Positions 33,873 to 41,856 of a stretch of DNA of 64,000 nt are shown here, piece after piece. The notes under the pieces are model-generated. The model saw only the letters and a list, made by a program, of their open reading frames with translations. It ran no database searches and was not told the origin of the DNA. The stretch comes from Umezawaea tangerina (GTDB taxonomy: Bacteria; Actinomycetota; Actinomycetes; Mycobacteriales; Pseudonocardiaceae): positions 62,001 to 126,000 of the forward strand of contig NZ_PVTF01000006.1 of NCBI RefSeq assembly GCF_003002815.1, read 5' to 3'. How positions within the stretch are numbered: the first letter of the stretch is position 1; the number at the start of each line of letters is the position of its first letter. The position numbers and the translations under genes were made by a program.

Positions 33873-34196
33873 CTGGCTACGCCAGCATCAGGCTGCGCCT
33901 GACCGGGCATCGGGCTACGCCCGACAAGGCATCCTCGGCTGCGCCGTTGGACCAGGCATCCGCGCTTCGCGGCGGACCAGGCATCGGCTGGCGCCGACAG
34001 GGCATCCTCGCTGCGCGTCGGACAAGGCCACAGGCGCTCCGCGCCGGATGGGGGTGACGGGCTGCGCCCCGCTGGAGGTCCTCGCTGCGCGTCGGGGCTG
34101 GCAGGCCTGAGTTGGGCTGGGCCGGTCTCGGCTGTGCCTTTGGGTGGGGATACCCCTCTCTTTGCGTCGGAACAAGATGGGCGGGCGCTCCGCGCC
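33873..34196 (-). repeat. GNA-loop mini-hairpin array, locus R2 (inverted)
   Basis: About ten units in inverse orientation to the other loci: 33873-33883, 33890-33900, 33910-33924, 33936-33946, 33960-33972, 33984-33997, 34009-34017, 34033-34045, 34059-34069 and a decayed pair to 34196. Read on the minus strand each loop is GNA (GTA, GCA, GAA, GGA) or the GCCA tetraloop, with changing stems and TGTC/GATGC flanks. The terminal TGGC/GCCA unit is again nearest the long palindrome. Most of the 860-bp gap between the desaturase and the ATPase gene is this array; the last 300 bp hold decaying copies and nothing else I can name. Confidence 0.82.
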
Positions 34197-34495
34197 GGTT
34201 GCGAGGTGGCGGCTGTGCCGGTCGCGAGGTGGGGGCTGCGTCGGAGCAGGTGTCGGGTCCTGCCTGTCGGTGCGGCAGCTTCGTCGGGAGTTCGATGGGT
34301 TCCCTGCGGCGGGCAGGGTATCGGGGGCGGTTGGTGGACGCTGGTGGCCCTTGTGGGCCCGGTGGGCGGGTGGTTTGGGAGATATATGGATATCCGGCCT
34401 GCTCGGGCTGTGTGGGCAGGTCTGAACAGGGGTACTCGGTGGGCGTTGGGATGGATGTCCGTCGGTTGGCGGGCCTGATGTTCATGGGGAGGCTC

Positions 34496-34921
34496 GTGAA
34501 ACCGACCTTGCGCTTGCCGGCGTCGCTTGACCTGAGCCGGTTCCCGCACCCGCCGCTGTCGACCGTGCGGCAATGGGTGACCGATGTGCTGACCGGAGCG
34601 TCGGAGGAATGCGTCGACGACGCCGTCCTCCTGGTGAACGAGCTGGTCTCCAACGTGTACGACCACGCAACCCCTCCATGTCGGGTACGGGTGTCCGAGC
34701 TGCCTGAACAGCACGGAGTGCGAGTAGAAGTCGACGACGGCGAAGCCGACCTGATGCCAGTGGTGGGCACATCCCGACTGGGCAAGTACCGCGGCCGCGG
34801 CCTGCTGCTGGTGGAACGGGTAGCCGAACGCTGGGGCATCTCCCGACGCACCTGGGGCAAAACCGTTTGGGCAGAACTCCCCTACCGCATCGGCATCCCC
34901 CGCCAAGCCGCCCACCAGTAA
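34496..34921 (+). CDS. RsbW-like ATP-binding protein (HATPase)
   Basis: 141-aa single-domain GHKL ATPase like anti-sigma/serine kinases. N box VNELVSNVYDHATPP, G1 VEVDDGEADLMPV, G2 KYRGRGLLLVERVAERWG. Such proteins regulate sigma factors or act as orphan kinases in actinomycetes. I place the start at GTG 34496 (MKPTLRLPASLDL) just after GGGGAGG; ATG codons at 34451, 34478 and 34484 are alternatives. No anti-anti-sigma or sigma gene is adjacent. Confidence 0.8.
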   Translation: MKPTLRLPASLDLSRFPHPPLSTVRQWVTDVLTGASEECVDDAVLLVNELVSNVYDHATPPCRVRVSELPEQHGVRVEVDDGEADLMPVVGTSRLGKYRGRGLLLVERVAERWGISRRTWGKTVWAELPYRIGIPRQAAHQ

Positions 34922-35419
34922 CCACCACCAGGGGCCTCGCCTGCGGCATCGAAGACCACCCGGCGACGCAGCACCGCCACCGAAGCGCCCCAAAGTCAGG
35001 CCACCCCCACCCGACTCGCGACCTCGACCACTCAGGCACCAGTCAGCCACCCCAGCCGCCGAGAGCCAAGCGGCCAGCACCCACACGCAAAGCAAGCCAG
35101 CCGACCGGCCAGCCGATCGCGCACCCAACCGAGCAAACCTGCCGAGTGAGCACCCAACCGAGCAAGCAGCTCGACCACAACGACACCGAGCACGCTCGTC
35201 CGCTCGTGCGGTCGGCTTGACTTGGGGTTTTTGGGCTTAAACTTGCGGCGGCGGGCAGGCTCTACCACCTGCCCTTTTTCGCCCGACGAAGCCCAAAAAT
35301 AGGGGCCCCAAGTCAAGCCGACCGCACCCGGAGTCCGTGGTAGCGACACCCCGCTTTGACCTCGCCACCGATTCCCGACCTTGCCCTCGGCAGCGATCCA
35401 CACCCCCAGCATCACCCCC
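34922..35419. other. Convergent gap holding repeat copy B
   Basis: About 500 bp between the convergent ATPase gene and a small unknown gene. 35151-35358 is the inverted copy of the structured repeat. The rest (34922-35150) is Pro/Arg-type low-complexity sequence with a short duplication of CACCCAACCGAGCAA (35122-35136 and 35151-35165); no gene is supported. Confidence 0.55.
35151..35358 (-). repeat. Structured intergenic repeat, copy B (inverted)
   Basis: Inverted copy of 17856-18059. Perfect 22-bp inverted repeats at 35206-35227 and 35306-35327. Relative to copy A, repeat positions 7 (C to T) and 10 (A to G) changed, and both changes are matched by compensating bases in the other arm. The core from GGGCTTCGTCGGGCGAAAAA through GCCTGCCC is identical in the two copies when oriented. 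The segment next to one arm differs (TAATTATAAG in A, CGCAAGTTTAAG in B). Again between convergent genes. Confidence 0.85.
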
Positions 35420-35662
35420 TCACCCCGACAGCAAAGCCACCACCTCCGCATCCCTCGGCTCCATCACCTCCAACAACCCCGAAGCCCCCACCCCCGGCCC
35501 CAACCCCCGCACCCTCTCCTCCACCGCCCGGTACTCCACACTCCCCACCGGCAAAACCCGAAGCAACTTCACGTTCGCGATGAACTCCGTGATCACCCTC
35601 CCCCTCACGTCCGCCCCCAGAAACCCGACCTCATCCACCCTCACCTGCGGAACCATCGACAT
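35420..35662 (-). CDS. Small protein of unknown function
   Basis: 80-aa protein beginning MSMVPQVRVDEVGFLG. ATG at 35662 has GGAGGGG five bases upstream, strong support for translation. Sequence is a mixed alpha/beta pattern (VRGRVITEFIANVKLLRVLP, EYRAVEERVRGLG) with no recognised domain. Divergent from the MarR gene across a 92-bp region that carries two identical palindromes, so it is probably a MarR target. Confidence 0.65.
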   Translation of the reverse strand: MSMVPQVRVDEVGFLGADVRGRVITEFIANVKLLRVLPVGSVEYRAVEERVRGLGPGVGASGLLEVMEPRDAEVVALLSG

Positions 35663-35687
35663 GGCTACCCCTCCCAAGAGTCACAAC

Positions 35688-35706
35688 TACGTGCCCCCGG
35701 CACGCA
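35688..35706. promoter_or_regulatory. Putative MarR operator 1
   Basis: Palindrome TACGTGCC-CCC-GGCACGCA, one mismatch in the outer arm. Second near-identical copy is 38 bp away; both lie between the divergent small gene and the MarR gene. Confidence 0.7.
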
Positions 35707-35725
35707 AAACAGACCTTACACCATA

Positions 35726-35744
35726 TACGTGCCCCCGGCACGTA
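35726..35744. promoter_or_regulatory. Putative MarR operator 2
   Basis: Perfect palindrome TACGTGCC-CCC-GGCACGTA, 10 bp before the MarR GTG. Site overlaps the expected promoter or start region (TATACG at 35724-35729 is a possible -10), consistent with autorepression. Confidence 0.75.
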
Positions 35745-35754
35745 CACTGATCGG

Positions 35755-36195
35755 GTGCATTCCGCCGCCTCCCGCGTAGAAGCCGCCCTCGGCCTCCTCC
35801 TCCGCCGCACCACCAGGGCGAACCTGTACGACAACCTGGTCGAGGACGTCGAGGGGGTGGACGAGACGACGTACCCGGTGTTGAGCGGGATCGCGCGGTT
35901 GGAGCCGGTGAGCTCGACGCGGTTGGCGGACGAGATCGGGATCGACCGGACGGCGACGACGCGGTACGCGGCGCGGTTGGAGAGGGCCGGGTTGGTGCGG
36001 AGGGAGCCGGACGCGGGGGACGCGCGGTCGACGTTGTTGCTGCTGACGCCGGAGGGGCGGAGTGCGATCGACTCCGCGCGGCGGAAGGTGGTCGACCGGT
36101 TGGACGGGATCGTGGCGGAGTGGACGCCGCTGGAGGCCGAGCTGTTCGCGACGGTGCTGGAGCACCTGGTGGGGAAGCTGCGCACCGAGTCCTGA
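35755..36195 (+). CDS. MarR family regulator
   Basis: 146-aa winged-helix regulator. The HTH reads VSSTRLADEIGIDRTATTRYAARLERAGLVRREP (positions about 57-90), followed by the beta wing DAGDARSTLLLLTPEG. GTG start at 35755. The two palindromes at 35688-35744 are its probable operators. The PaaX gene follows on the same strand after about 80 bp and may be co-transcribed. Ligand unknown; an aromatic compound is plausible given the neighbouring box genes. Confidence 0.9.
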   Translation: MHSAASRVEAALGLLLRRTTRANLYDNLVEDVEGVDETTYPVLSGIARLEPVSSTRLADEIGIDRTATTRYAARLERAGLVRREPDAGDARSTLLLLTPEGRSAIDSARRKVVDRLDGIVAEWTPLEAELFATVLEHLVGKLRTES

Positions 36196-36274
36196 GTGGA
36201 CGTTCTACACGGTTCTTGTGCGGGTCACCGCGGTTGTATCAGAATGGTGCCCCTCGGCGAGGCTGGTGAAGCAG

Positions 36275-37114
36275 ATGACGGACGTCGCACACCCGAGGGT
36301 GTCGAGACGGCGGGAAGTGAGCCACGCCAGCGCGCGGTCGGTCTTGATGACGGTGCTCGGCGAGTACGTGCTGCCGCGTGACGTGCCGGTCTGGACGTCG
36401 ACGCTGGTCACCGTGCTGGCGATGTTCGGCATCGAGGAGAAGTCGGCGCGGCAGGCGCTTTCCCGGACGGCGGCCGAGGGGTGGCTGGAGTCGGAGCGGG
36501 TGGGGCGGCGGGTGCGGTGGAGCCTCACGAAACCGGGGCACCGGCTGCTGTCGGAGGGCGCGCACCGGATCTACGAGTTCGGTCGCGGGCCGGAGAGCTG
36601 GGACGGGCGGTGGCTGATGCTGTTCGTGTCGGTGCCCGAGTCGCAGCGCGACCTGCGGCACCGGCTGCGGACCCGGTTGGCGTGGGCGGGGTTCGGGTCG
36701 CCGCAGCCGGGTGTGTGGGTCAGCCCGAACACCCGCAGGCAGGTGGAGGCGGCGAAGATCGTGGCGGAGCTGGGCGTGGAGACGCCGGTGACGTCGTTCC
36801 TCGCCGAGCACGGCGAGATCGGCGCGGAGGCCGACCTGGTGACCAGGGCCTGGGACCTCAGGGAGCTGGAGGAGCGCTACGAGGACTTCATCGACGAGTT
36901 CACCGCGATAACGCCCACCAGCGGCCAGAAGTCGCTGCACGCGCAGACGCTGCTGGTGCACGAGTGGCGCCGGTTCCCCTTCCTCGACCCCGGCCTGCCG
37001 GCGCGGCTGCTCCCGCCGAACTGGAGCGGCGCGAAGGCCGCGGACCTGTTCCACCGCAAGCACGACGACTGGCGCGCGGACTCCCAGCGGCACTGGGAGA
37101 CCGTCATGGCGTAG
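36275..37114 (+). CDS. PaaX family transcriptional regulator
   Basis: 279-aa PaaX-type repressor. N-terminal winged-helix domain about residues 15-95 (SARSVLMTVLGEYVLPRDV, EKSARQALSRTAAEGWLESE), central Cas2-like segment (WLMLFVSVPESQRDLRHRLR) and C-terminal domain ending HWETVMA. PaaX proteins bind aryl-CoA esters, such as phenylacetyl-CoA. ATG at 36275 gives the usual length. Convergent with, and overlapping by 11 nt, the benzoate-CoA ligase gene, so benzoyl-CoA is a plausible effector. Confidence 0.9.
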   Translation: MTDVAHPRVSRRREVSHASARSVLMTVLGEYVLPRDVPVWTSTLVTVLAMFGIEEKSARQALSRTAAEGWLESERVGRRVRWSLTKPGHRLLSEGAHRIYEFGRGPESWDGRWLMLFVSVPESQRDLRHRLRTRLAWAGFGSPQPGVWVSPNTRRQVEAAKIVAELGVETPVTSFLAEHGEIGAEADLVTRAWDLRELEERYEDFIDEFTAITPTSGQKSLHAQTLLVHEWRRFPFLDPGLPARLLPPNWSGAKAADLFHRKHDDWRADSQRHWETVMA

Positions 37115-38681
37115 GCAGCGCCAGGTCGCCGCGGACGAGGTCGCGCAGCACGTTGCGGCGGATCTTCCCGGTCGCGGTCTTGGGCAGCTCCGCCAGCACG
37201 ACCACGGCCCGCGGCCGCTTGAACGACGCCAACCCCTGCCTGCACCACCGGATCACGTCGTCCGGGTCCACCTCGCGCCCCGGCACCGGCACGACGCACG
37301 CGACGGGTTTGTCCAGCTCGTCGGCGTCCAGCACGCCCACGACCACGGCCTCCGAGATGTCCGGGTGCTCCAGCAGCCGTTCCTCGACCTCGCTCGGCGT
37401 CACCCAGATCCCGCCCGCCTTCAGCATGTCCCCCAACCGCCCCAGGCAGCTCAACGTGCCGTCGTCGTTGCGCACGTAGGTGTCGCCGGTCCGCGTCCAC
37501 GCCCCGAGGAACACCGCGCGCGACGTCTCGGTGCGGCACCAGTACCCCGTCGCGACCGACCCGCCGCGCACGTGCAGCTCACCCGGCTGCCCGGTCGCGT
37601 CGACCACGGCACCGCGCTCGTCGCGCAGCTCCACGTCGTAACCGGGCACAGGTGTGCCGGACGACCGCGTCCGCACCCGACCGGGCCGGTTGGACACGTA
37701 GATGTGCAGCATCTCGGTGGACCCGATGCCGTCCAGCACCTCGACGCCGAACCGGTCGCGCATCCCCTCGAACATCCGCGCGGGCAGCGCCTCCCCCGCG
37801 GAGACCCCTTGGCGCACCGAGGAGAACGCGTCATCCGGCACGTCGGCGACCAGCAGCGGACCCCAGAAGCTCGGGGTGCCGAACAGCAGCGTCGCCCCGT
37901 CGCGCGCGGCGCGGGCGGCGAACAGCGCCGGGCTGGGCCGAGCGGGTTCCAGCAGCGCCGTCGCGCCGACGGACAGCGGGAAGAACAGCGAGTTGCCGAT
38001 GCCGTAGGCGAAGAACAGCTTCGCCACCGACAGGCACCGGTCGTCGCGGGTGATGCCGAGGACGCCGCCCGCGTAGTCCCGCGCGACCAGCAGGATGCTG
38101 CCGTGCCGGTGCATCGCGGCCTTCGGCACGCCGGTCGTGCCCGAGGTGTAGAGCCACAACGCGGGCGAGTCCGGCCACGTGGCGTAGGGTTCCGCGGGCC
38201 CGTCGCGCAGGAGGTCCTGCCAGGCGACGCCTTCGACGCCGGGCGGCAGCCCGTCGACGTCCGCGTCGACCAGGACGACGTGCCGCACGTCGGGCGCGTC
38301 GGCGACCGCGACCCGTACCGCGCCCGCGTGGTCCGCCGACCCGACGACCACCCGCGCCCGCGAGTCCACCACGATGTCGTGCAGCTCGCGGCCGGTCAGC
38401 ATGGTCGACGACGGCACGGCGACCGCGCCGACGAACATGGTGGCGAGGATCGCGGTGAACAGCTCGACCTCGTCGACCATGCACATCAGGACGCGTTCCT
38501 CGGGCCGCACGTCCAGTGCCAGCAACCCGGCCGCGACGCGCCGCACCTCGGCGTCCAGCTCGGCGTAGGTCAGCGAACGGGTCGGGGTGACGACGGCGGT
38601 GCGGTCGCCGTCGCCCTCGCGGAGGTGCCTGCCCACCAGGTGGTCGGCGGCGTTGAACGTGGTGGGAGCGGCAGTCGGCAT
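37104..38681 (-). CDS. Benzoate-CoA ligase family enzyme
   Basis: 525-aa AMP-forming acyl-CoA synthetase that activates benzoate to benzoyl-CoA. Motifs: ALWLYTSGTTGVPKAAMH (P-loop), GIGSTEMLHIYVSNRPGRVR, TGDTYVRNDDGTLSCLGRLGDMLKAGGIWV and the catalytic Lys in PKTATGKIRRNVL. N-terminal FNAADHLVGRHLREGDGDR is characteristic of the benzoate-CoA ligase subfamily. Third gene in the box operon, 10 bp after boxB. Confidence 0.9.
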   Translation of the reverse strand: MPTAAPTTFNAADHLVGRHLREGDGDRTAVVTPTRSLTYAELDAEVRRVAAGLLALDVRPEERVLMCMVDEVELFTAILATMFVGAVAVPSSTMLTGRELHDIVVDSRARVVVGSADHAGAVRVAVADAPDVRHVVLVDADVDGLPPGVEGVAWQDLLRDGPAEPYATWPDSPALWLYTSGTTGVPKAAMHRHGSILLVARDYAGGVLGITRDDRCLSVAKLFFAYGIGNSLFFPLSVGATALLEPARPSPALFAARAARDGATLLFGTPSFWGPLLVADVPDDAFSSVRQGVSAGEALPARMFEGMRDRFGVEVLDGIGSTEMLHIYVSNRPGRVRTRSSGTPVPGYDVELRDERGAVVDATGQPGELHVRGGSVATGYWCRTETSRAVFLGAWTRTGDTYVRNDDGTLSCLGRLGDMLKAGGIWVTPSEVEERLLEHPDISEAVVVGVLDADELDKPVACVVPVPGREVDPDDVIRWCRQGLASFKRPRAVVVLAELPKTATGKIRRNVLRDLVRGDLALPTP

Positions 38682-38691
38682 GGCATCCGCC

Positions 38692-40113
38692 TCAGGGGAG
38701 GTAGACGTACTCGTAGTCGAACGGCTTGTCGTTGACGCCGTTCACCGGTGGTGCGACCCAGCTCGCGATCCTGCCCCGCTCGTAGACCGGGTGCATCAGG
38801 GACCGGACGAACGCGAGGTCCTCCGTCGTGGGCAGCCACTTCCGCCGGTTCGCGGCCCACGTCGCCTCGTCGACGATAGTGCCGTCCGGCGTGACGCGGA
38901 ACCCCGCGTTGAGCCCCACCGCGCGGTTGAAACCGGGGTGCGGCAAGGAGAACCGGAAGCCGATCCCGTTCTCCTCGAGGATCCTGTTCCACCGCTTCAC
39001 ACCCGTGCGGCAGTCCGCGATGTACTCGCCGCGCAGGTCCAGGTTCAACGCCAGCAGCGTCTGCACCTCGTCGGTCGTCCAGGTCCCGTCGGCCGTCGGC
39101 TTCTCCAGCACCGTGCCGCCCTCGGTGAGCCGGTGGTCGTCCTTGCGGCGACCTTCCTGCCAACGCCCCTTGAGCCCGGCGGTGTAGTAGTTGGCGGCGT
39201 TGGTGGAGGTCTCGCCGCCGAACAGGTCGAGCGAGACGGTGAAGTGGAAGTTGATGTACTTCTGGATGACGTCCAACGGGATCCCGCCGCACGCCCCGAT
39301 CTCCAGCGTGTCGTTCTCCCTGACCAGCTGCGCGCTGCGGGTCACCACGCGGTCGACACCGGTGGTGCCGACGAACATGTGGTGCGCCTCCTCCTTCAGC
39401 ATGAACTCGCAGGTGCGCGACAGCGGGTCGAAGGCGCTCTCCTTCAACGTGCCGAGCTGGTACTTGCCGTCCCGGTCGGTGAAGTAGGTGAACATGTAGA
39501 ACGCCAGCCAGTCCGCCGTCTCCTCGTTGAACGCGCCGAGGATGCGCGGGGCGTCCGGGCTGCCGGAGTTGCGCAGCAGCAGGCCTTCCGCCTCGTCGCG
39601 CCCCTCCTTGCCGAAGTAGGCGTGCAGCAGGTAGACCATCGCCCACAGGTGCCTGCCCTCCTCCACGTTGACCTGGAACAGGTTGCGCAGGTCGTAGAGG
39701 CTGGGCGCGGTGAGCCCCAGCAGCTTCTGCTGCTCCACCGAGGCGGGCTCGGTGTCGCCCTGGATGACGATCAGGCGCTGCAGGTCGGCCCGGTACTCCC
39801 CTGGAACCTGTTGCCACACCGGCTCCCCGGCGTGCTCGCCGAAGCCGATCCGCCGGTCGGCGTCGCGCTCGGCGAGGAAGATCCCCCACCGGTAGTCGGG
39901 CACGTTCACGTGGTCGAAGTGCGCCCAGCCGTCCCGGCCGACGGCGACCGCGGTGCGCAGGTACACGCCGTTCGTGCGCAGCGTGGGCCCCATCTCGCCC
40001 CACCAGTCCAGGAACTTCGGCTGCCAGCCCTCCAGCGCGCGTTGGAGCCTGCGGTCGCCGGACAGGTTGACGTTGTTGGGGATCTTGTCGTCGTAGTCGA
40101 TCTTCTCCGGCAT
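38692..40113 (-). CDS. boxB: Benzoyl-CoA 2,3-epoxidase
   Basis: 473-aa di-iron epoxidase that converts benzoyl-CoA to 2,3-epoxybenzoyl-CoA. Iron-ligand motifs EEGRH (151-155) and EEAHH (241-245) are visible. Start ATG at 40113 (MPEKIDYDDKIPNNVNLS) is the family N terminus, with an AGGAA/GGGTG site upstream, 2 nt after the boxC stop. Needs electrons from a BoxA-type reductase, which is not encoded in the window. Sits between boxC and the ligase. Confidence 0.94.
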   Translation of the reverse strand: MPEKIDYDDKIPNNVNLSGDRRLQRALEGWQPKFLDWWGEMGPTLRTNGVYLRTAVAVGRDGWAHFDHVNVPDYRWGIFLAERDADRRIGFGEHAGEPVWQQVPGEYRADLQRLIVIQGDTEPASVEQQKLLGLTAPSLYDLRNLFQVNVEEGRHLWAMVYLLHAYFGKEGRDEAEGLLLRNSGSPDAPRILGAFNEETADWLAFYMFTYFTDRDGKYQLGTLKESAFDPLSRTCEFMLKEEAHHMFVGTTGVDRVVTRSAQLVRENDTLEIGACGGIPLDVIQKYINFHFTVSLDLFGGETSTNAANYYTAGLKGRWQEGRRKDDHRLTEGGTVLEKPTADGTWTTDEVQTLLALNLDLRGEYIADCRTGVKRWNRILEENGIGFRFSLPHPGFNRAVGLNAGFRVTPDGTIVDEATWAANRRKWLPTTEDLAFVRSLMHPVYERGRIASWVAPPVNGVNDKPFDYEYVYLP

Positions 40114-40115
40114 CG

Positions 40116-41777
40116 CTACACCCGATTCCTGTCGAAAACGGCCTTCCGCCCGGTGCCGTAGCGGCGCAGGGCGCCGTCGGGGCCGGACGCGTTCGGGCGG
40201 GTGAAGATCCAGTTCTGCCAGGCCGCGAGCCTGCCGAAGATCTTCGTCTCCACGGTCTCCGGGCCGACGAACCGGTGGTTCGCCTCCATCCCGGTCAACG
40301 AGTCCGGGCTCAGCGCAGCCCGGCCCTCCACGACGAGGCGGATCTCGTCGTCCCAGTCGAGGTCGTCGGGCGCCTCGGTCACCAGGCCGAGCCCATCGGC
40401 CTCCGCGGCGGACAGCGGCCGGTCGGACTCCCGCGCCAGCCGGTCGACGTGGTCTTCGTCGCGGTAGAAGCGCGACCGCAGCCGGGTCAGGCCGTTGCCC
40501 ATCGGGAACGGCCCGAAGTTGGCCCGCGACAACGTGACCGACGCGCGTTCCGGGCTGTCCTCGTCGTCGACCGGCGGGCCGTCGAGCATGTACTGCCGGT
40601 CCGCGGCGAGCGCGAGCTCCAGGAGCACACCGGCGAAGCAGCCGCCCGGCTCGACGAGCGCGACCAGGCTGCGGCTGGTGACGTCGAGCCGCTTCAGCGT
40701 GCGCTTCCACAGGTGCAGGACCTCGTTGCACAGCCAGTCGGTCGCCGCGTTCTCCAGCACGACCCGCTCGTGCGCGAGCACCAGCTCCGGGTCCCCGTCG
40801 GTGCGGATCAGCCACGTGCCCAGCTCGGTCTCGTTGGTGCGCAGGCGGAGGATGAGATCGTCCAGCTCGCGCGCCGAGGCCAGCAGCCAGCCGGACGCGC
40901 CCTGCTCGTGCAGCGCCGCGACGGACGACGGGGCGCCCTCGCGCGGACCGCGCACGGTGATCGCGACGGTGCCCGCCGAGCGGTCGAACGCGGCGGTGAC
41001 GTGGGTGTACTCGATCCCGTCGGCGGTGGCCTTCCGCCGCAACGGGGTCAGCTCGACGCCGACGGCGTCCCGCGGCCGCGTGCCGGACTCGGCCAGCTCG
41101 GCGGCACGGGCGGCGACCGCCTCGGTGAACCCCCGACGCGGCGCCAGCTCGTCGACCAGCCGCCACTCGACGGCGGTCTTGCCCTTCACGCCGTCGCTGC
41201 GGGTGGCGAACACGTCCGCGCGGTCCTTGCGCACCCGCCGCTTGTCCACCAGCCGGGTCAGCCCGCCGGTGCCGGGCAGCACGCCCAGCAGCGGCACCTC
41301 GGGCAGCGCCACGGTGGAGGAGCCGTCGTCGACCAGCACGATCCGGTCGCAGGCCAGCGCCAGCTCGTACCCGCCTCCCGCGCAGGTCCCGTTGACCGCC
41401 GCCAGGTACGCCTGGCCGGAGTGCTCGGTCGCGTCCTCCATGCCGTTGCGGGTCTCGTTGGTGAACTTGCAGAAGTTCACCTTCCACGGGTGCGAGGACG
41501 CCGCCAGCATGCGGATGTTGGCCCCCGCGCAGAACACCCCCGGCTTCGCGCTGGTCAGCACCACGGTGCGGACGCCGGGGTGCTCGAACCGCAGCCGCTG
41601 CGTGGCGTCGTGCAGCTCGATGTCCACGCCGAGGTCGTAGGAGTTGAGCTTGAGCTCGTAGCCCGGTACCAGGCCGCCCTGCTCGTCGACGTCCATCTCC
41701 AGCCACGCCACGGGGCCGTCGACGCGCAGCTTCCAGTGGCGGTAGGAGTCGGGGTGACGGTCGAACGAGACCTCCAT
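40116..41777 (-). CDS. boxC: Benzoyl-CoA-dihydrodiol lyase
   Basis: 553-aa enzyme that hydrolytically cleaves the ring of 2,3-epoxybenzoyl-CoA in the aerobic box pathway. Two crotonase-like halves: PGVFCAGANIRMLAASSHPW and NGTCAGGGYELALACDRIV in the first, and a second enoyl-CoA-hydratase-like segment (LTRLRSRFYRDEDHVDRLA, EADGLGLVTEAP). N terminus SFDRHPDSYRHWKLRVDGPV fits the family. First gene of boxC-boxB-ligase; GAGGAGGG upstream of its ATG. Confidence 0.94.
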   Translation of the reverse strand: MEVSFDRHPDSYRHWKLRVDGPVAWLEMDVDEQGGLVPGYELKLNSYDLGVDIELHDATQRLRFEHPGVRTVVLTSAKPGVFCAGANIRMLAASSHPWKVNFCKFTNETRNGMEDATEHSGQAYLAAVNGTCAGGGYELALACDRIVLVDDGSSTVALPEVPLLGVLPGTGGLTRLVDKRRVRKDRADVFATRSDGVKGKTAVEWRLVDELAPRRGFTEAVAARAAELAESGTRPRDAVGVELTPLRRKATADGIEYTHVTAAFDRSAGTVAITVRGPREGAPSSVAALHEQGASGWLLASARELDDLILRLRTNETELGTWLIRTDGDPELVLAHERVVLENAATDWLCNEVLHLWKRTLKRLDVTSRSLVALVEPGGCFAGVLLELALAADRQYMLDGPPVDDEDSPERASVTLSRANFGPFPMGNGLTRLRSRFYRDEDHVDRLARESDRPLSAAEADGLGLVTEAPDDLDWDDEIRLVVEGRAALSPDSLTGMEANHRFVGPETVETKIFGRLAAWQNWIFTRPNASGPDGALRRYGTGRKAVFDRNRV

Positions 41778-41812
41778 GCGAACACCCTCCTCGTTGTGGG
41801 GTTCGTCACAAG

Positions 41813-41840
41813 TGTCTACACATCACCTCCAGGGCGTCAA
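41813..41840 (-). promoter_or_regulatory. Candidate promoter of the box operon
   Basis: Minus-strand -35 TTGACG (41840-41835), 16-nt spacer, -10 TAGACA (41818-41813), about 36 bp before the boxC ATG. GTGTAGACAC overlaps the -10 as an inverted repeat, and TTCTAGA/TTCTACAGAA words sit just upstream (41843-41862). They are possible operators for PaaX or MarR. Confidence 0.5.
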
Positions 41841-41856
41841 GGTTCTGTAGAACGAT

